A stretch of DNA of 64,000 nucleotides from Ipomoea triloba. Lineage: Eukaryota > Streptophyta > Magnoliopsida > Solanales > Convolvulaceae. The stretch covers positions 26,602,203-26,666,202 of the forward strand of contig NC_044921.1 of the NCBI RefSeq assembly GCF_003576645.1, written 5' to 3'. Shown piece after piece: positions 1 through 11,894 of the stretch. A model generated the notes under the pieces. The model worked only from the letters and a program-made list of their open reading frames with translations. It was not told the origin of the DNA and made no database searches. Each line of letters opens with the position of its first letter. Within the stretch, counting starts at the first letter, position 1. The position numbers and the translations under genes are program-made.

Positions 1-234
1 AGGCGGGGTCATCATCTCCATTGCTAATTAGTCCATCCGAGGAACTTTTTATGTAATGTAAAGGCATAAAGAGGTGTTTCAATTCTTGGGCGGAAGAGGC
101 AGTTTGTGTTTGATTGGTTATACTGCTCGATCTCTCTCAAAGATTGGTTGTTTTGCCCCCTGCCTGCCCACTTATTTGTGAAAAATGTATGTCATAAAGG
201 TGTTTGCTAATATGAGCATCAAGATGTCCTTTTG

Positions 235-1308
235 ATGCTTCTCTTTTCCTTTAATTTTCTCCCACTGTCTGCAGATTTATGCCTTCACAAACTAAATGTG
301 GAAACCGCAGTAGTCTTGGCCATACCCAATTCTGTAAAAATTTCAGCCTCCTCCTCCTCCATCTCCATGAGTAGAATTAGCCCAATTCTGTTGTTGGTGA
401 TAGTAATTCTAGCTGTTATCTTCTTTCTGTTTGGTCTGTTTCATCTTCTGGTTAGATATTTGATGAAAAGGCCTTCTTTTTCATCTGTTTCTCAGTCCAA
501 TAGATTCCCAGAAACAACTTCTGGCTCCCAAGCTCTGCAGCGGCAGTTACAACAGCTCTTTCGCTTGCACGATTCCGGGTTGGACCAAGCCATCATAGAT
601 AACCTGCCACTGTTTTTGTACAAGGATATCATGGGTTTGAAGGAGCCATTTGATTGTGCTGTTTGTTTGTGTGAATTTTCAGGCGATGACAAGCTAAGGC
701 TGCTGCCCTTGTGCAGCCATGCCTTTCACATCCACTGTATAGACACTTGGTTGCTGTCAAACTCCACATGCCCTTTGTGCAGAGGGGTGATTAGTAGCTC
801 TGCTCATCCAAATTTGGTGTTGGCTCCTGAAGAATGGAGGAGGAGGTGGAGTCGGCCCTCCTCGGGCATTCATAATAAGACGCAAATAATGCAAGAAAAT
901 AATGGTGGTGACATGAGGGTGTTTTCAGTGAGGCTTGGAAAATTCAGAAACCTGAATTTGCAGGGGCAGGGGGGTTCGGGTTCAGGCGAAAGAGGAGGTG
1001 ATGAGGAAAAGGAAAGTAGTAGTAGGTGCAACATTGATGCAAGGAGATGCTTCTCCATGGGGTCATTTCAGTATGTGGTTGGTGATTCAGATTTGCAGGT
1101 TGCTCTACCTAGTATTATTAGTAATGGTGGAGCCACTAAGGTTGTGAATGTTGAAGGTCCCAGTGGTGGCAGTAGCTCATTAGAAGGAAAAAAGATCAGT
1201 GCCAGAACTGAAGGGGAAAGCTTCTCAGTATCCAAGATTTGGCTTTGGTCCAAGAAAGATAATTATAAGTTTTCTTCTCATAATCCCCTGGCCCTTGCCA
1301 ATCACTAA
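235..1308 (+). CDS. RING-H2 finger protein of the ATL family (ATL13/46/47-like), E3 ubiquitin ligase
   Basis: Probable membrane-anchored E3 ubiquitin ligase. From the ATG at 235 the protein has 357 residues. A hydrophobic segment lies at about residues 48-76. The GLD motif (SGLDQAIIDNLP) follows, then a complete RING-H2 from C141 to C182 with the C-x2-C, C-x-H-x2-H-x2-C and C-x2-C ligands all present. The C-terminal half is low-complexity, Gly/Ser-rich and poorly conserved, as is usual for ATLs. The block from GLKEPFDCAVCLCEF through the RING matches what I know of ATL13/46/47. The start is uncertain: the ATG at 367 (MSRISP, 313 aa) lies just before the membrane segment and fits the family better, and the stretch from 235 could be leader. 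It is intronless, as most ATL genes are. The exact ATL number is not resolved. Confidence 0.88.
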   Translation: MLLFSFNFLPLSADLCLHKLNVETAVVLAIPNSVKISASSSSISMSRISPILLLVIVILAVIFFLFGLFHLLVRYLMKRPSFSSVSQSNRFPETTSGSQALQRQLQQLFRLHDSGLDQAIIDNLPLFLYKDIMGLKEPFDCAVCLCEFSGDDKLRLLPLCSHAFHIHCIDTWLLSNSTCPLCRGVISSSAHPNLVLAPEEWRRRWSRPSSGIHNKTQIMQENNGGDMRVFSVRLGKFRNLNLQGQGGSGSGERGGDEEKESSSRCNIDARRCFSMGSFQYVVGDSDLQVALPSIISNGGATKVVNVEGPSGGSSSLEGKKISARTEGESFSVSKIWLWSKKDNYKFSSHNPLALANH

Positions 1309-2070
1309 TACAACTCAATTTGTTTGATCATCTATAATTTCACCCGGAGGAGCGTGGCATACGTATTTATTTAGAGCATTTTGTAATGTAATATCTGTGT
1401 GGATTGGCTGCACTATAATATACTGTCCTCTCTCATCTAATTTCAATTTTGTTATCTTTACACTTTTACTTTTCTAAGGAAGAATATGTTCTGTTCTCCA
1501 CTTTTACCTTAGCTTTTTGGTCTATTGTGCTTGCCTTCCTTGTATTAATAATTACGCGAGTATTAATTAGCTTTAATTTCAGAGATNATATGGATTATGT
1601 AATTTGGTGTGAAATGAGTACTGATTATGACTTTCAAACTTAAATCATCTCCACTAACTACGTTTGAGCACCAATTTAATATTCTACATATATAACTTGA
1701 ACGCATCTTCTTCTCTTACTTTCTTTGAACTAACACAAGCATGAGCTAAACCATAATTAATTATATACGGAGTATTAATGCTTTGTATTTCTAGTCACTC
1801 CATGGTCCAGGGGTAATAATAAACATTTCAAAAAAAAAAAAAAAATTAGCCATTTTTTTTTATACACAACAACAATTGTCTATTTGAAAATTTAAAAAAA
1901 GAAAAAGGGGAAATAATTGTTTTTGAAGTAAAAGATAGAAAAGCAGTATAATGAGGTGGGCATGTGAGAGTAGATATTGATTGTTGGAAGCTACAGCCTA
2001 CAGCTAGCGATCGATCATTTCCATTTCAATAACGTGCCCACCCCAGCAGTAAACGGTCGGCGCAGCGCAC
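1309..2070. other. Intergenic, AT-rich, no gene seen
   Basis: This stretch separates two genes that face each other, so it should hold both 3' ends. It contains a single N at 1587, a poly-A run near 1830 and AT-rich DNA. I saw no coding pattern or RNA gene. Confidence 0.6.
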
Positions 2071-2571
2071 TTAGACGAAGCTGGGCCCATCTTTGCCCAG
2101 ATCCATGGATGCCTTAGCCGACGCCGGAATGGAGGCGTATCTGACGGAGAAGTTCCGGTAGGCGTACTCAGTCTCCTCCTCCAAATTCCCGGGGCCTTGG
2201 TCGAAGTTAAGGGAATAATCCAGAGGATCGTACTGAAATTTCCCTTGTCTCCCTCCGCTTCCGCTTCCGCTTCCGCTCTTGCTTCTGTTAAAACGGCGGA
2301 TGAAGGTCTTCCATCTTGGCCCAGCCACGATCTCCGACCACTCCCGGAGCTTCTTCAGGGCGCTGATTCCTCTGCTCAACAATGATCTTTCCTCCACCTC
2401 GCCTCCCAGCTGATGCTGATTCTGCTTATGCCACCACCTCAACCCGCCCCGGTTCGCTGACCCGAAACATGGGAAGCAGAAGCAGCAGCGCCGCTGGAAT
2501 AATACTACTTCCGGGCTCTCGCTCCTCGCCTCCGCATCCTTATTATTGTATGAAACTTCACGGCCTTCCAT
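2071..2571 (-). CDS. Plant-specific small protein of unknown function
   Basis: Single-exon reading frame of 166 residues with ATG at 2571 and TAA at 2071. The N-terminal third has a Cys-rich patch (RRCCFCFPCFG, about residues 28-38). A basic central part (LREWSEIVAGPRWKTFIRRFNR) is followed by a Ser-Gly run and a C-terminal block, FQYDPLDYSLNFDQG...YRNFSVRYA. The layout of a Cys patch, WSE..AGP.WKTFIRRF and YDP..Y.LNFD..., recurs in uncharacterised plant proteins, which supports a real gene. GC content is clearly higher than in the flanks, and the opposite-strand frames are shadows. No enzymatic motif, signal peptide or membrane segment is visible, and I cannot assign a function. Confidence 0.75.
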   Translation of the reverse strand: MEGREVSYNNKDAEARSESPEVVLFQRRCCFCFPCFGSANRGGLRWWHKQNQHQLGGEVEERSLLSRGISALKKLREWSEIVAGPRWKTFIRRFNRSKSGSGSGSGGRQGKFQYDPLDYSLNFDQGPGNLEEETEYAYRNFSVRYASIPASAKASMDLGKDGPSFV

Positions 2572-3514
2572 ACATAGGTATCTCAGACCCCCAGATTAAA
2601 AAGCTACAAACTTTGGGTGTGATGTGTGAATTATTAAAAACAGACGCTATATATAAATAAATATTCCAGTGCGTGTTACGGCCTTACGGGTACTGGGAAA
2701 TTCCGGTAGCCAATCATTGATCTCCTCCTACTCCTGGAATCTATTTACTGCTTGCTTACTTTCTTTCAAGATTTTTTTAAAAAATATATATAAATATGAT
2801 TTGAAAGTGGTAAGGTGCGAGATAAGGACGAAGTTGGTGCATAATATAATGATCTGGATTTAGTTAACAAAACCCCACTTTTAATCTTGCTTTGCTTTGC
2901 TTTGCAATTTACACACACCACTATTGAATATATAATTATTTCTTATGTCAAATCATACTTATTAGTGATACTGATAAATGATAATTGACAAATCAAATCA
3001 AACGGAAATGGCGTTTAGTAAGCAACAAAGGCAAGCCACGCTAATACGCTATTGCCTATTAGCCTGTAGAATTAAAGGAGCTGAGCTGAGCTGGGTTAGT
3101 TCTCAACATGATGTTGCAGGATTCGGAGTATATTCTATTCTCAACTAACATATATTCCTTCCTTTCACCAGCGCAGCTTTACAACTTTAATTATAAATAA
3201 ATGTGAAGTAAATGAGACAATAATTCAGCAAATTTTATCCATAACAAAGCATTAGCATTAGATTGAAACACATAAACACTTATATATATGTGGACTCCAG
3301 GTAGGTTCATAATATAATACAGGATAAGTAAGTAGGTCACTCCAATCCACAACCAATTCAAGACCATATGCTAAAACTAATCAGTGTTCTATTGCTCTTC
3401 ACTTACATACCTACTAATATATATATATATATATATTATTTGGGCAGGCAGGCAGGCATCAAGCAAGATTCCAATACCTACCATTTGAAGATGATTAGCA
3501 AGATGTCACTTCAC
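2572..3514. other. Intergenic between two minus-strand genes, no gene seen
   Basis: Contains the promoter side of the small gene ending at 2571 and the 3' side of the RNase III-like gene. It is AT-rich, with a short TA run near 3420-3437. No coding signal or structured RNA was recognised. Confidence 0.55.
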
Positions 3515-4271
3515 TTACATTGCCAAAGCTCCCCAAGCATGAATTTTCAGAAACAACTTGCCAGCACTGTCTGTACTCTCTGTGTCCAAAGAAACTGCCC
3601 CAAGAATTGCCCGGAAAGCTCCACACACCACTGAAGGAGTTGAGGAATTGGTATTGGACGAAACTCTAACTATATTCTGCAAATTCAACCGCATTCCATC
3701 TCCTGCACATGAAGTCTCCACCTTTGACACTTGGGAAATCTTATCGTTCAGATCGCTGGAGGAAGTGTCAATGTTGTGGACTAGCAACAGCATTGACACC
3801 GAAGTCTCGATCACTTTCTCCCCCAGGATGCTGAGAGCTTTGTTATTCTCCTCTGAGTACGAGGAATGCGTCATAGCACGTCGAAGCAACCCAACATTCT
3901 CAAATGTATAGCTATACACAGTACAAAAACACCAAATTTAATCTTCACCCGAACCACCAAATTTATTCCAATTCCCAAATCATCCCACACTGTAGGTCTT
4001 GACAAAATGAGGTGGACGGTCAAAGCAAAATTTGGGAAGAAATTAAACTTACTTGATTTGAGCTTGAAGTGTATCGAGAGCAACGGAGAAGGGGGACTTG
4101 GAGAATGATGGATCAGCATTAACCTATAGAAAATAGGGTTCAAATTTCAAAATATCAGTTTCAGTTTTATTTGTGAAGAAATAAAAAAAGTAAAGAAGGG
4201 TTTGCCTGGAGAGAGGAGCAGATCGCGGCGGCTACGAGGAAGAAGAAGGAAATATAATCCCGGGAAATCAT
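3515..4271 (-). CDS. NFD2: NUCLEAR FUSION DEFECTIVE 2-like protein, single degenerate RNase III domain
   Basis: Three exons read on the minus strand: 4271-4206, 4123-4053 and 3911-3515, giving 177 residues. Phases close exactly and the joined protein runs ...SLQ/VNADPSFSKSPFSVALDTLQAQI/NYTFENVGLLRRAMTHSSYSEENNKALSILGEKVIE, which matches Arabidopsis NFD2 as I know it. Residues 1-25 form a hydrophobic secretory-type leader. The rest is one RNase III fold with no dsRNA-binding domain. The signature helix reads NNKALSILGEKVIE where active enzymes have an E..EFLGD pattern, so acidic catalytic residues appear to be lost and the protein is probably not a nuclease. Intron 1 starts with GC rather than GT (CAG/GCAAAC). 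NFD2 is known genetically for polar nuclei fusion in the female gametophyte. Confidence 0.85.
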
Positions 4272-4960
4272 GATCTTCAGTCAGTATAGTGAAGTTGAGT
4301 TGATGAGTTCTACTTCTGAAAAGTTTTCCCCCTGGTCGATGGTGAAATTTGGGAAAGTAAAATCCGGAATTTAATCGACGACGGTCTTTAGGGAACTGGA
4401 TTTGGGCCTGTTTTACTTTTAGTTTTGGGCTTTCTGTAATCAGTCCACTGGATAAGTCATTCTTCTAATTCTGCTAGGAACCGCCCAAATAATTGACCCT
4501 CAAATTAAGGGCTTTACACTGCAGCCCAAATCTAGACTAATGTATAAATATTGTATTAAACTTATATTTATAAGCTAACTTTTGTAGTGTCGCTAAGATC
4601 TGAGTTCAATTTAGAGCCTATATCATCAACGCGTAGCGTTGAATACTATACATGTATAAATAAATAAAGTTATGTTTTCTCTACTAATTATAGCTCTTAG
4701 TTAATTGTAAGCATTTGATCTTAACAAAAAGTTATGTTGGATGTTGACTTTAGAATACTAAATCCAACATTCTACCATTGAAATGTGATAGTGATCATTA
4801 TGCAAGTATAAGGACATAAAGTTGAATAGTCACAATTATTGAATATAGTTTTTTGTGTAGTGAAAAACATTTGATCATGACAATTAGTACAAGCTTTTGG
4901 CATAGTGATAAAGCACATAATTTTAACAATTGTCAATTGGTATAAAGCAAAGAATTAATT
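4272..4960. other. Intergenic upstream of NFD2, no gene seen
   Basis: About 150 bp of higher-GC promoter or leader sequence upstream of the NFD2 start gives way to AT-rich DNA. No coding pattern or recognisable element was seen. Confidence 0.5.
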
Positions 4961-5330
4961 CTAACAGAGGTCTCTTGTTTTTTTTTTATGTCAATTCTAA
5001 ATTTAGCCATTGACTATTGTTTTTGGCATTTAACACCTTAGACAATTATATTTTGGACATTTTTTGTCCTTCCAATGACTTCTCCAGTGAAACTCTGTTT
5101 TAGACAATGATGTTTTCGTTTCTTCAATTTTTTGAATTAATTCTAGCGGAGGCCATTTGTCTTTGGTGACAAATCTAAATTTAGTATCAGACAATCGATT
5201 TTGCCATTTAACAATAATCTAGACTACCATATTTTAGACACTTTTGATTCTTCCGATGATTTTTTTAGGTGAAACTTTATTTTAGGCAACGACATTTTCA
5301 TCTCTTCAATTATTTTTTTTTTTATAGTTT
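4961..5330. repeat. Degenerate tandem repeat, two units of about 185 bp
   Basis: 4961-5148 and about 5149-5330 are two diverged copies of the same AT-rich unit. Each passes in the same order through a TTCTA..GGAGG / AGAGG start, an AAATTTAG segment, GGCATTTAACA / GCCATTTAACA, TTAGACA..TTTT, CCAATGA / CCGATGA, GTGAAACT and TTTTAG-CAA-GA. No coding potential. This pre-dates the larger block duplication that repeats the second half of it further on. Confidence 0.6.
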
Positions 5331-8300
5331 TCTGTGCTAATTTTTTTTCATCTTTTCACCTATGAATTGCATCATCTCCTTCACCCGGCTCTTATCTTCA
5401 TCTCCTTCAACCCGACTCCAAATCCTAACTTCTATTTATACCTTGTAGTGTCGGGATAAAAACATCCATATTCTCGCATGAAGGCACATGGAAGGAGTTG
5501 ATAAAGTGCTTAAATTTGATTATTTGAGAAATGCATCTAGACGCTTTTTTGTTCTATAATGTTTGAAACAAATAAATCATGTGGACGGAGAGGAAGAAAA
5601 TAGCGTAATTTATATTTTGTCTTAAATTTTGCTTTTGTATAATTTTTAGACTAATTTTCTGTGTCTTATTTTTCTACATACCTAAACGACTATTGAAACA
5701 TTGATTCAATGATCACAATCTTATATATTATATTGTACATACTTTCTTGTATACTAACAATTTGTTTCTTTGATTTACTCTTTTTTTAGACATTGACATC
5801 ATTAAATGTAATAATTTATACATTGCATTTACTTTTTAATATACTTATAAATTCTTTTAAATTTTACATTTCTAATATTTTGATATTTTTATTGGTCTTA
5901 TATTGTCGCTAGATTCGATGAGATTAAGTTCTCTCACATTCTTCGTAAAAGAAATAAGTGCAAGTATTTACTGTTCGATCAGTGCATGAAATTTATTTAA
6001 ATATTTTAGTGTAATTATTATACATAAAAGAGGATTAAGGATGAAATTCAACGCATGCATGTATCAGACCCCATCTCATATCTGAACCTACCCATGGTTT
6101 ATGATATTTAATGCACCATATACCACATATTATAATTACTTAATTAGCTTAATTAAGTAAATACGTGTTGTCATTTTCATATATATATATATATATATAT
6201 ATNNNNNNNNNNNNNNNNNNNNNNNNNTATTGTTTTTGGCATTTAACACCTTAGACAATTATATTTTGGACATTTTTTGTCCTTCCAATGACTTCTCCAG
6301 TGAAACTCTGTTTTAGACAATGATGTTTTCGTTTCTTCAATTTTTGAATTAATTCTAGCGGAGGCCATTTGTCTTTGGTGACAAATCTAAATTTAGTATC
6401 AGACAATCGATTTTGCCATTTAACAATAATCTAGACTACCATATTTTAGACACTTTTGATTCTTCCGATGATTTTTTTAGGTGAAACTTTATTTTAGGCA
6501 ACGACATTTTCATCTCTTCAATTATTTTTTTTTTATAGTTTTCTGTGCTAATTTTTTTTCATCTTTTCACCTATGAATTGCATCATCTCCTTCACCCGGC
6601 TCTTATCTTCATCTCCTTCAACCCGACTCCAAATCCTAACTTCTATTTATACCTTGTAGTGTCGGGATAAAAACATCCATATTCTCGCATGAAGGCACAT
6701 GGAAGGAGTTGATAAAGTGCTTAAATTTGATTATTTGAGAAATGCATCTAGACGCTTTTTTGTTCTATAATGTTTGAAACAAATAAATCATGTGGACGGA
6801 GAGGAAGAAAATAGCGTAATTTATATTTTGTCTTAAATTTTGCTTTGTATAATTTTTAGACTAATTTTCTGTGTCTTATTTTTCTACATACCTAAACGAC
6901 TATTGAAACATTGATTCAATGATCACAATCTTATATATTATATTGTACATACTTTCTTGTATACTAACAATTTGTTTCTTTGATTTACTCTTTTTTTAGA
7001 CATTGACATCATTAAATGTAATAATTTATACATTGCATTTACTTTTTAATATACTTATAAATTCTTTTAAATTTTACATTTCTAATATTTTGATATTTTT
7101 ATTGGTCTTATATTGTCGCTAGATTCGATGAGATTAAGTTCTCTCACATTCTTCGTAAAAGAAATAAGTGCAAGTATTTACTGTTCGATCAGTGCATGAA
7201 ATTTATTTAAATATTTTAGTGTAATATTATACATAAAAGAGGATTAAGGATGAAATTCAACGCATGCATGTATCAGACCCATCTCATATCTGAACCTACC
7301 CATGGTTTATGATATTTAATGCACCATATACCACATATTATAATTACTTAATTAGCTTAATTAAGTAAATACGTGTTGTCATTTTCATATATATATATAT
7401 ATATATATATATCTGTAGAGATTCTACAATTATTGCATGTTAAATTTAGTCTAAAGTTACTGCCGCATGGCATATAAATAATTTTGNNNNNNNNNNNNNN
7501 NNNNNNNNNNNTATTGTTTTTGGCATTTAACACCTTAGACAATTATATTTTGGACATTTTTTGTCCTTCCAATGACTTCTCCAGTGAAACTCTGTTTTAG
7601 ACAATGATGTTTTCGTTTCTTCAATTTTTGAATTAATTCTAGCGGAGGCCATTTGTCTTTGGTGACAAATCTAAATTTAGTATCAGACAATCGATTTTGC
7701 CATTTAACAATAATCTAGACTACCATATTTTAGACACTTTTGATTCTTCCGATGATTTTTTTAGGTGAAACTTTATTTTAGGCAACGACATTTTCATCTC
7801 TTCAATTATTTTTTTTTTATAGTTTTCTGTGCTAATTTTTTTTCATCTTTTCACCTATGAATTGCATCATCTCCTTCACCCGGCTCTTATCTTCATCTCC
7901 TTCAACCCGACTCCAAATCCTAACTTCTATTTATACCTTGTAGTGTCGGGATAAAAACATCCATATTCTCGCATGAAGGCACATGGAAGGAGTTGATAAA
8001 GTGCTTAAATTTGATTATTTGAGAAATGCATCTAGACGCTTTTTTGTTCTATAATGTTTGAAACAAATAAATCATGTGGACGGAGAGGAAGAAAATAGCG
8101 TAATTTATATTTTGTCTTAAATTTTGCTTTGTATAATTTTTAGACTAATTTTCTGTGTCTTATTTTTCTACATACCTAAACGACTATTGAAACATTGATT
8201 CAATGATCACAATCTTATATATTATATTGTACATACTTTCTTGTATACTAACAATTTGTTTCTTTGATTTACTCTTTTTTTAGACATTGACATCATTAAA

Positions 8301-8770
8301 TGTAATAATTTATACATTGCATTTACTTTTTAATATACTTATAAATTCTTTTAAATTTTACATTTCTAATATTTTGATATTTTTATTGGTCTTATATTGT
8401 CGCTAGATTCGATGAGATTAAGTTCTCTCACATTCTTCGTAAAAGAAATAAGTGCAAGTATTTACTGTTCGATCAGTGCATGAAATTTATTTAAATATTT
8501 TAGTGTAATATTATACATAAAAGAGGATTAAGGATGAAATTCAACGCATGCATGTATCAGACCCATCTCATATCTGAACCTACCCATGGTTTATGATATT
8601 TAATGCACCATATACCACATATTATAATTACTTAATTAGCTTAATTAAGTAAATACGTGTTGTCATTTTCATATATATATATATATATATATATATCTGT
8701 AGAGATTCTACAATTATTGCATGTTAAATTTAGTCTAAAGTTACTGCCGCATGGCATATAAATAATTTTG
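5014..8770. repeat. Three near-identical tandem copies of a 1.2 kb block, separated by 25-N gaps
   Basis: The block beginning TATTGTTTTTGGCATT occurs at 5014-6202, 6228-7486 and 7512-8770. Runs of exactly 25 N lie at 6203-6227 and 7487-7511. The copies differ only by single-base indels in homopolymers (for example one fewer T after CTTCAA in copies 2 and 3). Copy 1 ends inside a TA microsatellite; copies 2 and 3 continue through it. Identity plus fixed-size gaps suggest redundant assembly contigs or haplotypes placed side by side rather than a real triplication. No gene lies within the block. Confidence 0.8.
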
Positions 8771-8851
8771 GAGACCTAATTAACTATATAAACTACCAAA
8801 AACACTGGACCAATTTGACAAGGTACAATGTATAACCCAATTTAAAACAAA

Positions 8852-8899
<48 letters not shown>

Positions 8900-10046
8900 C
8901 CGTACTGTTATTGGCTGGACTATTTGTCTATTTGGATTTCAAATGTGTTTACCAATGCTTATATCATTGACTAAGGTCGGTGTAGTCGTTAGATGAATCG
9001 TTGATAGATGCTCCGTATATATTTGTTTTTGGTATATTATAAGTTTATTTTGACCTGAAATACACACTAGAAGTGATTTGAATCAAAATATAATAAATTA
9101 CTCATATGTGTGTGTGGAGGATCAAATGAAAACATGGCCGTATAAGGATTGTGGGTACATAGTCGAATGGTGCACGATAGATGTACGTACGCGCAAAAAG
9201 GGGGGTTAGAGCGGAGGGTTTTATGGGTTTTGACGATTTTTAGTCCTCAAAACCCTCAAAACTCTAAATCCGTATATCTAAAACCTAAAGCCTAAAGCGT
9301 AGAGTCTAAGGTAAAAAGTGAGAACCGATTTCAATTGTTCATCAGGGTTTATTAATGGTTAAAAGTTTTATTAAAGCGTAGAGTCCACCTAAGTTTTAAA
9401 TTAAAACTTGCAAAAGCATTTCAAAATGTACTATTGTGGATTCCTTTAGTTTGCTATTTATTGCCCAAAAGTCATACAATTAACAAATATATTATATATG
9501 CAACGTAGAGTTGGAAAAGAGATCAGATCGAGTGCAAAAATTATGTGTTTTTTTTTTTTTATTAATAAAAAATGAGTAAGTGACGTGAAGGAATTGCTTA
9601 TTACAAAGCCAAACTATTGTTTTTTCGGCACATTAATTGACTATCAATTACATACTACAGCCGTACCGTCTTCGGAATTTTTTTTTCTCGATACAAGAAA
9701 AAAAAAGAAGGAAAATACATCTAAAAATTAAATTACAAAAACCACAATTACGTTACTTTATACCAATATATTTAAAAAAAAAAAAAGGAAGTTAAAAATG
9801 AAATAACAAAAGATATAAAAAGGGGATGTGAACAAGCTAACGTCGCACTCAGCTCGTATACATACACCACCAACTACAATTGACCTTTGCGTTAGACGAC
9901 AACAAAGATTTCGTAGGTGGGTCTATATATATGTGCCAGAAATCTTGAATGGTTTGTAAGTGAAACCCTGGGGATAGCTACTTAGCTAGCTAGCTTAGCT
10001 TCCCGGCCGACGGGGGTTGACAAATTTCTCTTTGTGTCTGTCTAGG
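8771..10046. other. Upstream region of the first bHLH copy; ATT microsatellite, no gene seen
   Basis: Contains the ATT array at 8855-8899 and a stretch near 9235-9310 rich in CCTAAA/CCTCAAA-like words that resembles degraded telomere-type sequence. A TATA-like run (TCTATATATATG) lies about 120 bp before the bHLH ATG and could be the core promoter. The same sequence recurs upstream of the second copy. Confidence 0.45.
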
Positions 10047-10519
10047 ATGGAGGATTTAGTTGAGAATGGTGATCTGATGGATATGATGGAGGAAAAGATG
10101 AGGATAATTAGCAGTACAGGTGGTGTTTCAGAAAAACCTGATCGGAAAACAGTGGAAAGGAAGCGAAGAATTCATATGAAATATTTGTGTGGAAAGCTTG
10201 TGTCTCTTATTCCTCCCCACCACTTTTACCCATCCAAGGTATATATGTATATATGTATATGCCTTAATTAATTATTAGCTTATTTAATTTTTCTTTTTAT
10301 GCTTTATCAGCAGGAATCAGTGTCACAACAAGATCAACTTGATCAAGCTGCCACATACATAAAGGCATTAAGAGAACGAGTAGAGAAACTAGAGAAGATG
10401 AAGAAGAAAATGAGTTGGGGAGAAGAAGAAGAAGAAGGAGAAGAAGAAGAAAAAAGTGCAACAACTGCAGCAGGTTGTACATTACTAAAATCGCCAGTAA
10501 TTGAAGTTAGGGATTTGGG
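10047..10519 (+). pseudogene. bHLH162-like transcription factor, truncated first copy
   Basis: Exon 1 (10047-10238, 64 codons) and the first 209 bp of exon 2 (from 10311) are identical to the complete copy at 11895-12760. The frame is cut at the N at 10520 just after VIEVRDLG, so the C-terminal regulatory domain and exon 3 are missing. The bHLH region (KTVERKRRIHMKYLCGKLVSLIP) is intact. Because the break coincides with an assembly join, this is more likely a duplicated contig end than a genuine truncated gene. Confidence 0.7.
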
Positions 10520-10699
10520 NATATATATATATATATATATATATCTGTAGAGATTCTACAATTATTGCATGTTAAATTTAGTCTAAAGTTACTGCCGCAT
10601 GGCATATAAATAATTTTGGAGACCTAATTAACTATATAAACTACCAAAAACACTGGACCAATTTGACAAGGTACAATGTATAACCCAATTTAAAACAAA

Positions 10700-10747
<48 letters not shown>

Positions 10748-11894
10748 CCGTACTGTTATTGGCTGGACTATTTGTCTATTTGGATTTCAAATGTGTTTAC
10801 CAATGCTTATATCATTGACTAAGGTCGGTGTAGTCGTTAGATGAATCGTTGATAGATGCTCCGTATATATTTGTTTTTGGTATATTATAAGTTTATTTTG
10901 ACCTGAAATACACACTAGAAGTGATTTGAATCAAAATATAATAAATTACTCATATGTGTGTGTGGAGGATCAAATGAAAACATGGCCGTATAAGGATTGT
11001 GGGTACATAGTCGAATGGTGCACGATAGATGTACGTACGCGCAAAAAGGGGGGTTAGAGCGGAGGGTTTTATGGGTTTTGACGATTTTTAGTCCTCAAAA
11101 CCCTCAAAACTCTAAATCCGTATATCTAAAACCTAAAGCCTAAAGCGTAGAGTCTAAGGTAAAAAGTGAGAACCGATTTCAATTGTTCATCAGGGTTTAT
11201 TAATGGTTAAAAGTTTTATTAAAGCGTAGAGTCCACCTAAGTTTTAAATTAAAACTTGCAAAAGCATTTCAAAATGTACTATTGTGGATTCCTTTAGTTT
11301 GCTATTTATTGCCCAAAAGTCATACAATTAACAAATATATTATATATGCAACGTAGAGTTGGAAAAGAGATCAGATCGAGTGCAAAAATTATGTGTTTTT
11401 TTTTTTTTATTAATAAAAAATGAGTAAGTGACGTGAAGGAATTGCTTATTACAAAGCCAAACTATTGTTTTTTCGGCACATTAATTGACTATCAATTACA
11501 TACTACAGCCGTACCGTCTTCGGAATTTTTTTTTCTCGATACAAGAAAAAAAAAGAAGGAAAATACATCTAAAAATTAAATTACAAAAACCACAATTACG
11601 TTACTTTATACCAATATATTTAAAAAAAAAAAAAGGAAGTTAAAAATGAAATAACAAAAGATATAAAAAGGGGATGTGAACAAGCTAACGTCGCACTCAG
11701 CTCGTATACATACACCACCAACTACAATTGACCTTTGCGTTAGACGACAACAAAGATTTCGTAGGTGGGTCTATATATATGTGCCAGAAATCTTGAATGG
11801 TTTGTAAGTGAAACCCTGGGGATAGCTACTTAGCTAGCTAGCTTAGCTTCCCGGCCGACGGGGGTTGACAAATTTCTCTTTGTGTCTGTCTAGG

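Noticed and set aside
9235..9310. CCCTAAA-like words suggesting an interstitial telomere
   Set aside because: The units are irregular and few; common AT-rich promoter sequence can look like this.
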